Shown here: one piece after another, positions 1 through 12,600 of the stretch | Position numbering within the stretch: position 1 is the first letter of the stretch | How the letters are laid out: each line of letters opens with the position of its first letter | NCBI GenBank assembly: GCA_905221605.1 | Contig: CAJNDS010002301.1 | Coordinates: forward strand, 1,406,692-1,470,691 | Origin: Symbiodinium natans | Lineage: Eukaryota > Sar > Dinophyceae > Suessiales > Symbiodiniaceae | Reading direction: 5' to 3' | DNA: 64,000 bases | Notes under the pieces: model-generated | The model's input: only the letters and a program-made list of their open reading frames with translations | What the model was told of the DNA's origin: nothing | The model's database searches: none | Made by a program: the position numbers and the translations under genes

Positions 1-66
1 GCACGCGGCATCTCCTTCCACAAAAGCCGATGGGACGAGGGCCACTGGCTGCAACCTCGGACATCA
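1..66 (+). CDS. Candidate dynein exon or exon end at window edge
   Basis: Frame 1 reads GISFHKSRWDEGHWLQPR with coding-like composition up to a stretch of non-coding character. There is no upstream sequence to test an acceptor, and I see no diagnostic dynein motif. It may be the 3' part of an exon of the same gene. Confidence 0.3.
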
Positions 67-584
67 GGAGCTTTGTATTCGTTCTTGGTAGGGAATTTGG
101 GACCCTGCAACCTTCCTAAGCCCGGAAGGGGACCTAATGCTTAAGTACCCTACTAAGAAGTAGTAAGGAGGTCCCTCCTTTTATCCTATGCTGGTGTCTT
201 CCTATCCATCAGACACCCGAAACGGACAGGAAGCGCTTCAGGTTATAGGGTTTAGGGTTGGGAATAGATCTTTCAGCCTCCCTTCCGTCTTCCATTTGAC
301 TTGTTCTCGCAGCTGCCCAACATTTGCCAGGGGAGGCGCCCATGAAAGGCTGAAGTCCCGTCACTGTGCACACAGTGATAGGAAGCTGCGATTCAGCTTG
401 GGATGGACGTGCTTTTGGGGCGATGGGGAGGTGGCAAGGGAAGCGCTCCAAGGCTTCTCCACGAGTTGCATGTCAGGGAGCGGTGCAGGGTTTAGGGTTT
501 AGGGTTTTAGCGGTTAGGGTTTAGGGTTTCGGGGGTACGCCTGTGACGATGGCTTTCTGCAATTTCCTGCGCAATCACGCCCAG
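67..584. other. Intron-like sequence
   Basis: No convincing exon. It holds a few TTTAGGG units around 485-535. The open frames here look accidental. Confidence 0.4.
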
Positions 585-675
585 GCTCTCCCTGAATGAC
601 TTCGACAACACGGAGTACGACATCCGCACGCCACAGCAGTGGATCGAGATGGGGAAGCAGGACAACACCAGATGT
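585..675 (+). CDS. Dynein exon, N-terminal tail ([18 protein letters not shown])
   Basis: An AG|G acceptor at 583-584 is followed by an open frame reading [20 protein letters not shown] and then GKQDNTR, with a GT donor at 676. A Phe-Asp-(Asp/Asn)...Glu-(Tyr/Phe)...Arg-Thr-Pro-x-x-Trp pattern is what I recall from the N-terminus of single-headed inner-arm chains of the DNAH1 kind; this is a resemblance, not a search result. Confidence 0.6.
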
Positions 676-3600
676 GTGGGGGGGGGAGAGGGTCGGGTCG
701 AGGTGTAGGATACTCCCCTGGAGCTATAGTCATCCCTCACTCTTGCAATTGACGCGTGCGGGGGAGCTTCATCAGCTCTCGCAACCCTGGACCCTGACCT
801 GCTGCTTGAATCCACCTCTTAAGGTCTGGAGACAGCAGTTACCTTGCACTGTGACGAGCTTGGAAACCATGGTACTTGTAGCAACGGCCCCTGCTGTTGG
901 CGTTGTGCCACTTCTTCTCAAGACTGGAATCCACAGTACTCATGTACTAGAATTGACGGAGCACCAGCCAATTGCACCTCTTGACCAGTCATTGCGAGAC
1001 AATCTTGACATTACCCAAGACCAAACATGAAGCGTGACGTCGAGAATTCTTGTAATACCGGGGTCGGAATCATTGCGAAGAGTATTCCCTTATGGTCCCT
1101 AGATGATTGTTTGCAGAAACAACCCAAAACTTTACTTTAGTTATTAAGGCCCCTATTTGCATATATATATATATACATATATATACATATATATTACTCT
1201 CCGAGTAAGATCGGCAGGAAGATGACGACATGGCCCTACCCGTCTTGGCGACTGGGCTGCGCCTGGGGCCAGAAAAAACTGGCATGTGGCAGGCCTGGGG
1301 GTTGACCTATAGACTACTAATTGCTTCAGAACTCCCCCCCAAAAAAAATCGAAAAAAGTAGTTCTTCCTTTAGGGATCAGCATTTTTTTGTCATCTTCAT
1401 CTTTTGGGGGTTCGTAAGCACATAGTAGTAGAAGTTTTAACTGGCAATATTCCGGGCACACTCGGTGCAACCAGGAAGCCAAGCAGGAACGCAGGTGGAC
1501 GGAGGCTGTGCGGCTATAAGGAATACGTGTTCTAAGTAATGTTAACGTCGCTTTAATAAACCCCCCCCCCCCCCCCAAAACTTGTTTTGGTCCCCGGGGT
1601 TTGGAGGGGTAGAAAAAAACGAGTGGGTGCCAATAATGCGGATTCTGGGGGTCTTGGGGGCACACATCGGCCCGAAAACCTCCCGTAATGGAAAGTAGTC
1701 TCCGGCTGAGCACCTCTGGCCCGGCGAATATTACAGTTGCCACCCCATTTATAGATGTGAGGTTAACATTAGGCAGCCTCGTCATTGTCTTGCCCAGACG
1801 AGTGAGGTCTGACAGGGCCCTTCTGCCAGCATTTCGTGGCTTTCACACGCAGAAGCCCGTGCCTGTCCTGGAAGGCGTGTGTGGCGATTGGCTGCGACGA
1901 CTGGGGGAACACGCGCTGTGCCCAGATTGCTTGCATCATCACGAAAGCATGTACGAAGCGCAGCGCTAGAGTGCCAGCACTGGTATGCACTGCGCCTCAG
2001 CTCAACCCTTGGGATGCCTTGGGCCTCCATTCGATAGCAACACCATCCCCAAGCCCAGATCCATAGTCCACGCGTTGAGGCTAGTTCGATGGCTGGACAT
2101 GAATGGTGACGTCGAGTCTGGCTCGGAGCCAGTGCCGCATTCCTACCCATCTCCCTGGCGCCACGCGAGGGCATGCCCTGTATGTACATGGCCATGCAAC
2201 AACCATGCGAAAGAAACACTGGTGTCCAAGCCAGAATCCAACTTAGTGACCAAACACCCCCAGCTTGACACCCCAAGGCCCCACCCCGAAACCCAAACCA
2301 TAATTCCTAAACAGGTTTCTGACCAGATTGCAGATCCTCTACAATGGTGAGGCCGGGCTATGAAACTCGTGTTTCCGGTTGGGGCCATTATAGGGTTAGG
2401 GCTTCTAGGGATTCATTGCCCCAAAAATGCCCACATTTCCACAGCCGCTTAGGCTTCGCCCACGCCTTGAACCCCTACATATGCCGAGCCTCACACCCTA
2501 GGCCAGAATTCCCCTAAACCCTACACCCTAAACCCTAAACTCTAAACCCTAAACCCTAAACCTACCCCCAGTAGTGAAGGATCCCGAGCACCATGCCGAT
2601 CGCATACATTTTGCTTTCGACTCCCTGTGCCTGCCCCGGAGCATCCAGGAGCTTTTTCGGGGTTAGGGCTTGGGGTTTGGGGTTCAGGGTTTAGGGTTTA
2701 GGGTCTGGGGTCTCGGGTTAGGGTTTAGGGTATCCAAAAAACAGAATCCTAAAACCCTCAGGCCTCAGGCTCAATTTCCGGTTCGGCTTGGTTTGCCTGT
2801 TGGCTTTCAACGGTTTGGGGTTGAGGGATTATTCGGACGTATAGCATTACAGGTTCCAAACCCCAAACTCTCATCTCCCCCAAGATCCAAACTCCCTCTC
2901 TGGCTGCTAAACCACCACCCTAAGCCCCGAAACCTCTGAACCCCTAGCCTCTAATCCCTTTGCCTAAGCTTTCCTAAGCTGGCCCCCAAGCCCTCGAGCT
3001 GCCAAAAACCCTAAACCCTGAACCCCAAACCCCAAACCTTCCAAGCTGAGGCGCCGGGCCCAGTCGCGGGCACAGCTGAATTTCTTTATCGACAATATGC
3101 CTACGGACGACATCCAGCTGGGCCCTCGGATTTTGTTGGCGAGTTGGGGGTGGAGAGCGGTTGAAAGGCGAGTTGTCATTATATGGCGGGGGGGGGGGGG
3201 GGGGGGTGTAAAGAACCCTAAACCCTAAACCCTAAACCCTAAACCCTAAACCCTAAACCCTAAACCCCAAGCCCTTTTAGGCTGCGTAGATGCGGGTAAG
3301 AAGTCCCGATCTTTGCACTCCCTGGGGCTCTTGGAAGGAGTTCCCGGCCCCTACCTGCAGCCCCCGGAGTACCAGGGTTTAGGGTTTAGGGTTTAGTGTT
3401 GAGGGTTTAGGGTTTCGGTTTAGGTTTTAGGGTTTAGGGTTTAGGGTTTAGGGTTTAGGGTTTAGGGTTTAGTTTTAGGGTTTAGGGTTCAAGAGCTCGA
3501 GCAGCTTCTCGTTTAGGCTCGTTGTTTAGAACATCGAAAAATACTCACCCACCCGAAGTTCCCATAACATTAAGAAATACAAAAGAAACTTCTTATTATT

Positions 3601-6600
3601 AGGATGGCTCAACAACAAAACCAATGACCACCACTTAACAAACGAGAAGGTGGAAATGCTAAACCACGCGAGGCCGCCCTGAAACCCTAAACACCAGGAC
3701 GGCAGGGTCTCAAGGGTTTAGGGTTTGAAGGGTTTAGGCGCTCAAGGCCCTATTGGGCCTTGCCCACGAAGCTGTGGGCCTATGCCCACGAATCTATGGG
3801 CCTTGCCCACGAATTTTTGGGACGTGCCCACGAATTTTGGGCCTTGCCGACGAATTTTTGGGCCGTGCCCACGAATTTTGGGCCTTGCCGACGAATTCTT
3901 GGGCCTTCCACGAACCAAAAGGCCCAAAATCGTGGGCACAGGCCAAAACCCCCTTTTGGGCCTATGCCCACGAATTTTTGGGCCTTGCAAACGATTTTTT
4001 GGGCCTTGCCCACGAATCCATTAAGGTTTATAATGATAGGTTAGGAGAGGTTTCGGGTTTAGGGTGTAGGTTATAGGGTGTGGGGTTTAGGGTTTAGGGT
4101 TTGGGGTTTAGGGTTTAGGGTTTGGCAATGAATGCAGCCCCTTAAGAAGAGGCATGCAAGCCGCGGCCGCAACTATGGGTACCCTGATAAGGCCCTACAT
4201 GCTGAAACCTAAACCCTAAAGCTCCATGCAAGCTTCACAGTGAGCTCAGGTGCTTAGATGCAGACCAAGTCTCTCGAGCCCACGGCTTGGCGTGGAATCC
4301 ATTTTCAAGTTGAATTTCGTGTTTAGGGATTGTAGTAGGGTTCGGGTTGCTGAGGAGCTTAGGGTTGGGATTGGTACTTGATCGGGTGCCGGGTTGAGTT
4401 TTCCGTTGGCCTTACTTGTGTTGGGCTACGGGTTGGCATGAGGTCTGCGCTGGCCTCGTTGGTGCAGCAGCAGTACGTAAGTTCCTTGCTAAAAAAGAAG
4501 GGAGCATGGGCAGATCCAATGCGTTCTGAGACTGCATCTTGCCTGCCGACTTCCGTAGCCCTAAGCCCTAAACCCTAAACCCTAAACCCTACACCCTAAA
4601 CCCTAAACGGCCATAAACCAGCAACCAAAAGAAGTTTGCCGCCCCGTGTGCGTCCTGACGATGTCAGGTCCTGGAGCTCGCTCGTAACTCACCTGGGCTC
4701 CGGGAAAACAGCCAAATGCCCAGTGTCGGCTTCGAGCCCTAAACCCTAAACCCTAAACCCTGTAGGTTTTAGGGTTTGTAGGGCTTGGCTCGGTAGGCCC
4801 TTGGGACATGTTTTACTTTCCCTTTTATTATTGGGCTTAAGAGGATCATTCTCAGGAATCTTTTCAAAGGGTTCCAACTGCCATCCTAGTTGGGTGTTTG
4901 TACAGGGTTTTGGGTTTGTAGGGTTGAGGGTTTAGGGATATATGGCTGAGGGCTTATACAGGAGTAAATAGGGTTGAGGGTTTATAGGGCTTAGGGTTAA
5001 GAACTTTCCTCATGTACCCGAAGCCCAAAACCCTACGCTACATCATGACGGGTCTCCTCACATAGTTTACTGCTGGGACCGAAGAGTGTTCTTGGTTCAG
5101 CCTGGAGGGCTTAGTGGGGTCAAGTATCCAGGGACTAAAATAAGGACCCTTACTAGGGGCCTCTATACCTTATGTAGTCCATATGAGGCATATATAAGGG
5201 TTATATAGGGGGTACCTTCTGGTCCCTCCTTCTTCCCCTTAAAATTAGAGCCCCAAGACCTATAGAGTTGAGGGTCCATGCCACTAGTCCCTCATGAGAG
5301 GGCTTTTCTAAATTCAGAGCGGAGCTAGGCACTGCGCGCATCATTGATCCATTAAGGTGCTAGCCAGACAACGCCTACCCATCAGAGCTGCCAAAATCAG
5401 TAATTGCACATGACCTTGTGAGTGTTTGCAAGCAATTATGAAGGAGTTAGTTGGCCTGTTGTCCCTTCACTACATCGGCAACGAAGAACCAGCAAGAAAT
5501 CCACATGCCGTAAGCCCTAAACCCTAAACCCCCCAAACCCTAAACCACCCAGACCTTGAACCCTGACCCCCCCCCAAACCCCCAAACCCCTAAACCCGCC
5601 AAACCCCGAAACCCTATAAACCCTAAACAAACCCTAAACCCCAAACTCTAAACCCTAAACCCCAAACCCTAAACCCTAAACACTCCTTCGTCAAAAACGG
5701 GTCTGGGACGCTGCAAGGCCTGGAGGGGGCGGCCAATGCCCTGGTGAAGGAAGCAAACCTGGACTTCGCACGAACGCCTCGCTGGCAGCTTCTGGAGTTT
5801 TTGTTTTGCATATTTTTGATAGGGGGCTTAGGGTTTAGGGTTGAGGGGTTTAGGGAGTTTAGGGTTTAGAGGGTTTAGGGTTTGGATTTACACATTTGTG
5901 TTTTTGTCCGCCTTTGTTTATGTGGTTTAGTGTTTGGAGTTTGGCCGTTCAACCTCATTACATCTATGGTGGTTTAAGCATGTCGGGCTTATAATGGTCT
6001 TGCTGGTTCAGAAGCTCGCTATTTTCTGATCGTATACGAGGCTTTCGGCTCCCGGGAGCCTTGGAATCGTCTGATGCGAGCCATGTGGAGGGTACACCAT
6101 CGTCTGTAGAGCTCCCAAGATTCCGAATCCGAAAGAGTTAAACCCTAAACCCTAAACCCTAAGGCATATAACTGCATGGCGAACGCGCCATCAGCTCGGC
6201 GTCCTCGCCTTGCAGCTCTCTCCCCCCAGTTGATTTGAGCACTGGCGCACGCTGGCCAGGATGAATAAGATCATCTTCATCAACAATGAGGCCGGCTGCA
6301 CTTTGAATCAGCGCTTCTGTCCGGTGAAGCACTTCTTCGTGGGTCGAGACTGGACGTCACTTCTAGATGCATCTCCTTCGAATCTCCTTGCGGATTGCGC
6401 GGTTCTTTTAACTGCCCTTGGTGAGTAAGTGCTCTAGGCCCTGTAGGCCACAGACGGAAGATGCAGAGATCAGCGCAGACATGGGGGTTTCCGAAAATAG
6501 GGATGCCCTTTTTGGGGGGTCCCTGTAAGGGGAGTTCAGTTCTATTTGTGGTAAAACGGGTACTGTACTCCTATTTTGGGAAAATACCCTAAACCCTAAA

Positions 6601-9600
6601 CCCTAAACCCTAAACCCTAAACCCTAAACGTGACAGGTGCAGAAGGAGGAAGGGCAGCATGTGGCCAGCTCAGCCTTTGGATGCAAGATCTGGGCGGCCC
6701 ATCGCATCCTTGCGCGCATGACATCAGACATCATATATCATGTATAACATGGAGTATAGTTATATACAAACATATATATATATATGTTATATACTTCATC
6801 ACATATAATATGCACATGTCGAGCTCGCATGAAATGTGAAGCTTTCAGTTCCCTTTTCAGTTTCCCTTCCCCACCCCCCCACCCCCCCCCCCCCCCACCC
6901 CCACCCTTTCGGGGGTCAGAAGCTTCCCTTTGCTCCGACAATTTGAAAATTGACCTCCAACTCACAGCCATTGGGTCAGCCCATAGGGAGCAGTCACGTT
7001 TAGCCCAGACCTGCAGTTGGGACTACATGAAACTGAAAATTGGGCTCATATACCCTAGAACTACCTCGACGACTACTGCTACAATACTGGTAAGGTCTAA
7101 AACCATAAACCTACTAAGGTTCGTTCATGGCCTAAACCCTGAACCCTAAACCCCTCCCAAGAAACCGCCTCCAGCGAGCAAAAAAGGAGTCTCGCGGAGT
7201 TAGTCGCGCCCTCGGCACTCCACTGCTGTGAAGCTTCGCTGCTGCTTTCCGACCCTGGCTTTGGGCTTAAGTTCGGCTTCAGGCTTCAGAGTACAAAGGG
7301 CTATAAGGGCTTAAGGGTTGAGAGTTTAGGGGTTAGGGTTTAGGGGGCTTTAGGGTTTGGAGCATAAAGGGCTATAAAGGTGCTTGAGGGTTTCGAGTAT
7401 GAAGGGGCTCAGGGCTTAAGGGTGCTCTGCGTTGTGTACTGGAGCGCTGGAGTTTCGACTTCCAGGTTTTTGGGGTTGGCTTGTGGAGCGCCTCCGCAGG
7501 CGAGAGGCATGATCTAGTCACGTCTGACGGAGGCTTTGCGCAGGATCCCTCATGAAAGTCCTCTAATGTTGATCCTTTAAGGCATCCTATCTGCATATAC
7601 CTATAGCTATAAACTTAAATATCGATAGATCTATATCTCTGTCAGTATCTATATTTATCTCTATGTATGTCTATATATACCCGTGTTCAACCGGACCCTA
7701 AATTTAGGGAAGCTATTGCCTGCCAATCGCTCTTAGGTCCGGCTTTGTTTGGGTTTGTCAGCGCGGAGGAGCTAGAGGACGATGAGAGTCCGTTTGACAG
7801 GTACGGCGGTGTGGGTTTTAGGGCTTTAGGGTTTATAGGGTTCTCTGGGGTTCTAGGGTTTCAGGGTTCCCTGGGTTTTTTAGGGTTTAAGGGTTTAGGG
7901 CTTACAGGTTTCTAGGGTTCCTTGGAGGGAACCCCGAAGCCAGGACCCTTAAGCCTGTAATGATTTCCACAGACCCACCCCCCCCCCCCCCTCCCCGCTT
8001 TTGCTTTGGGGCTTTAGGGTTTAGGGTTTAGGGCTAGGGGTTGTCAAACTGTAGGGTGTATAGGGTTAGCGTTTGAAAGACAGCACGCTTGCCTTTTTGG
8101 CCATGGCAATTCAGGCAGGGGGTGACCTCCCCATTTCATGAATCGTCTAGCTGCGTGGCAGGCCCGTGCCAACGTTCTCCCTGTGGCCAGTGCCGCAATA
8201 CAGCTTCACCGACCACTTCTCCGCCTTCTGCCTGGAGCCTTGAAGGAGGGAGGGGCGTCGGGGCCCTTCTCTAGGGGCTGATTCTATGACTTTGGAAAGG
8301 GTGACACCCAGTTTTCTTGAAACCTTTTATGTTGTATGCTGGATGGTAGAAGTCGGTAGTTCCCCCCCTAGGGTTTATATAGGGTTTAGGGCCCCTAGTT
8401 TGTGCGAACTTCCAGGGTTGTTTTTTTGGGTACTGCACGCAGGCAGCTGCATCGAACCTGCTGTTAGCTTAGATATGTGAAGCCCAAAAACCACCCGAAA
8501 CCCGAAACCCGAAACCCGAAACCCGCTAAACCCTAAACCCTAAAACCTAAACCCTAAACCTTGGTCCGAAGGCTCCGAGACTCAGGGTTTTGGTCAACCC
8601 CACTCCCACTCAGGCTTTGCCTCCCTGCTCATCAAGCCGGAGGTCGTGAGCACCCATGCTCGGGCGCTCAAACAGGGGGGGTTGAGGGTTTGGGAGACGG
8701 GGGGGGGGGGGGCGGGGGGTTGAAGACTTTCAAACCCTAAGCCCTAAACCCCCATAAACCCTAAACCCAAAATGGGTCTCAGGGTTTCGAGGGTTCTGAG
8801 GTCAGGGCTCAGGGTTTTTTAGGGGGTTGTTGCGCCGAACTGGCTCTGGCGCTTGCAGGGGCTGAGGGAGTCGATTCTGCCTACATATATGCATAGACAT
8901 ACATCCATACATGCACACATACACATGCACATATACATTTGCAGTATACATATTCTATATATATATATGTATATGTATACATATACATATATATATATAT
9001 ATATACATATTCAGAAGACACTATGTCCAGTTCACAGCTTAGGTATTTAAGTCTTGCAGACTTCATCCCCACATGGGCTGCTCGGGGCTGCAGAAGTGCC
9101 CTCAAGGTTTGAGCCTCCACATCACGAGGCTGCCTCTGTTCCTCTAGCTTCTGGAGTCATTTCCCTCGCCTTCCACCCCCCCCCCCCCCCCCCCCCCCCC
9201 AAACCCCTCAGAACTTCACCACCGGAGGGCTGCGTATGATTCAGAGGTCGGCCACACAGAGCATCCCTTTCAGAGTACTCGTACTTGTCTGGAGTCCCTC
9301 AAGCGCTTGTCGGCGGCATTGCCCGAAAACTGCGGCGCTTTTTTGAGGTGGCGCTGGCGGAAGAGTGCTTGTGGTTGCTGCTCAGCTGCACTTACACATT
9401 GGCGCCCCTGATCTCTCAAAGGAAGCAAGCTAGCACCGCTTGACGTGAGGTGGAAAGCGATAGACATGTAGTCGCTGGCGTTGCTGCATGAATGCTTTGA
9501 AGTTGGGCGTCTGTCAAGTGCTCCCCATTACGATAACATATCCTGGCCACAATAACAGCATGTCCGCTACCCTGTCATGCACCTGTTCGTGTAGCAGTTG

Positions 9601-12600
9601 CTGAAGACGGCCAGAATCACAGAAATAATTGTCCGAAGGCTGTCCCAGAGCATCTACAACCTGAAGTACACGGAGGCTTGGGAAAGGATCCCCCTTCGCG
9701 TCTCCAGGGCTTTAAGGATCTGTCATATACTAGCAGTCCTTCATAGGGATTGTAGTACCCCCTATGATAATCCCTATTAAGGACTGCTTCGACTGCACGT
9801 ACGTTGCTTTCCACTTCAGCTCTGGCAATGATCAAGCATCTGTCCCTTGGGGACGACATGAACCCTAAAAGGGTTTATGGTTCATATACCTTCATAGGAA
9901 GTATAGTAGTATAGGGTATTAACCCCTATTTTAGGGTTCATTTGGTCCCCAAGGTCCTCCACGCCCCTCCAGCAGTTCTATGATAGAACTGCAGGCCCTC
10001 CGGCTAGACTACTTCATGCAGTTGCAGAAGGAGGTGATCGAAATCACGTCGGGGCCTGAGATTTTCAATCGTCGTGCTGCATCCCCCATCCCTACACAAG
10101 CCCGCTCAAACTCTTCAACAATCCCCTACCCTTGATTCAGGGCTTCTAGCTCTCACTATTGCTACTTTGAGGGCTACTTGTGTGGGGGGGGGGGGGGGCA
10201 GGAGGAGTGGCCCAGCCCAGGGGCTGCTCTGCATGCTGCTGATGATATATATATATATAAGTATAAATATATAAGTATATATATATATAAGTATATATAT
10301 ATATATAGATGTATATAAGCTAGGATTCCGAGCCCCCCCCCCCACCCCCCCTTCCCTTGCAAGCACCCCATTTTTTCCGAGCCGAAACGCGACATTTGAG
10401 TCCCAGCTAGAAGTCGAAACCGCACCACCTACTTCAGTCATGCCCTGACGATCGCAAGAACAGTTTTCATATCATTTGGATCGATGTCATGAGGTGCTCC
10501 TGGGATCTTCGGCCCCCCAAAACTTGTATAGGACAGTCCCGGTGCCCAACACACTCAGGTCTCTGCGTGTGAAGGAGCAGTGGGTTTCGTGGGCGCGTTT
10601 CGCTGCTGTATGTGTGTGCAAGAGAGAGGGGACTTGCAAATGGAGTTCGCAATATTTGACACTCTTTTGGCAGGAGCGATGCATGGGGAGCTGGTACTTT
10701 TGACAACATACGCTAGTCAGTACGGGTATTTCAGGTACACCGTATACTTGTGCGTCATAAGTCAGCCAGGGAAAATGCTCATGCTTGGGCGCTCAATGAG
10801 CTACCTGTGCTTCAGCCAGGTGAAGAAGCTCCAGAAGATCATGCTGCAGCATTTCACAAACGTCGCTCAAGCCGCACATGATCAAACTTTTTCTAATGAC
10901 GGCAGCATGGTTCGAGCCTACACCCGACGCATGGCCGCCGTGGACATTCTGCAATCTCAGTCTCCTGTTTTACTGCGCTAGGAGCCTTGCAGTGCGTGGT
11001 GAGCTTGTGCCTTCTGACAGGGTACCCAGAGTGGAGGTGAAAGCAAAGTGTTCGTTGCCCAAGGTTGGAAAAGGATGGTTCTCCATCCATGAGACAAACC
11101 CCGACACGTACAGACAGGCGCTGCCTTTACCTCTTGATCCGAATCACTGGACGAGTCTTCCCCTGCGGCCGTGGGCGAGTATGTCCTGCAGAAGGTATCT
11201 CCCGTTGTCTTATGAAGTACTAGGTAGGCCCTTGGGACATTTCAACTTTTCCCTTATTGGGTTTAAGAGCATAATAATATCTAGGAATATCTTTCAGAGG
11301 GTCTTAAGGGCCATATCCGAGAGCAGTGAGTCTTTTCAACCCAGCATGTCGGACAGGGAAAGATGCGGAAGCTGCTGGCTGTCATTCGCTTCGTCATGCA
11401 GGCTGTGCAGCACATAGGGCATGGCTTTCCGTGGTTTAGGGTTTAGGGTTTAGGGTTTACATAGATGAATCAGGAAAGTCACTCGTTGAAAGCACAGTCA
11501 TTGTGCTATGCGAAACGGCATGACCCCTGGCCCGAGGACACGCTGCGGTACTTTGCCTTGGATTCTGTCGCTCACTACTGCGAGGGCCTGGAGAGGCTCG
11601 TGGGACCCAAGTGGTTGGGTTTAGGGTTTAGGGTTTAGGGTTTAGGGTTTAGGGTTTAGGGTTTAGGGTTTCTTCGTGGGCGAGAGGCAGAGTCACCAAA
11701 GCACCCCCAAAGCCCAAATGGTTGATGAGACGATGTCCCGCCCCTGCTCATCGTCCATGCTGCACTTGTTGTGCAATCTCCTCAAGGCGCAGGAGATGAC
11801 AAGCGAAATGCATAGCATCAATTGCTGGCAGGTACTGTCCAGCAAGTGTGGATGTGCAACTGGGTCGCAGATTGACAATGTTGGATTATGATGTATGTCT
11901 TGACTGTTGGCGATCGTTGCCCAGCTCACCCGCTCAGCCATCCTAGACAGCCCTTCATACCCTCTGAATCCGACAAGCTATATAAACACCTCCAAAGCCT
12001 TCCTGAACCCTAAAACCCTACACCATAAACCCTCAACCCTAAACCCCAAACCCCAAACCCCAAACCCTAAACCCTAAACCCTAAACCCTAATCGCGCGCC
12101 CAGGCAGGATCTCCTCCATGTCGAGGCCACCTTTGGCGCACCCGACCCGGAGGCGGGCAAAGCCGCCCCACGCCTCTTCCACAAGGCGGGAGTTGTTTGG
12201 CTGGCCTTGCTTGGGTGCACATGTTGTGGTTTCCATAGGGGTTTAGGGTTTGGGGTTTAGGGTTTAGGGTTTAGGGCTTAGGGAGCCGATTTGGGTTCGT
12301 ATGATACTTCTTCTGAAGCTGGTAGGACGGCTCCAGGGTTCCGGGCTTGCTGTACGGAGCTCTGTCTGGGACCTCTATAGGGGGGCTGATCAGTTTTCGG
12401 GGGGCTTGGGGCTTGGGAGTTTAGGGTCGAGTTTAGGGTTGATACCCATGTACAAAGGGAGGTTGGATCCTTTGATGGCAAGGCCGGCGGCCTCGTGTTT
12501 TTCAAGGTGGGTAGTGAGAGACAGCGGACCTTCAAACTGAGCCCGTGGTTCCTCAAACACAAGCCTGACATGGCGGTCTAATAGCCCATGCTGGTAAGCC

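Noticed and set aside
3725-4076. Overlapping ORFs with [14 protein letters not shown] repeats
   Set aside because: Produced by a 22-bp tandem repeat in all frames; no independent support for translation.
8853-9120. Tyr/Ile-rich ORFs at TA microsatellites (also 14,000, 16,130, 22,190, 32,000, 48,785)
   Set aside because: Low-complexity translation of TA/CATA repeats.
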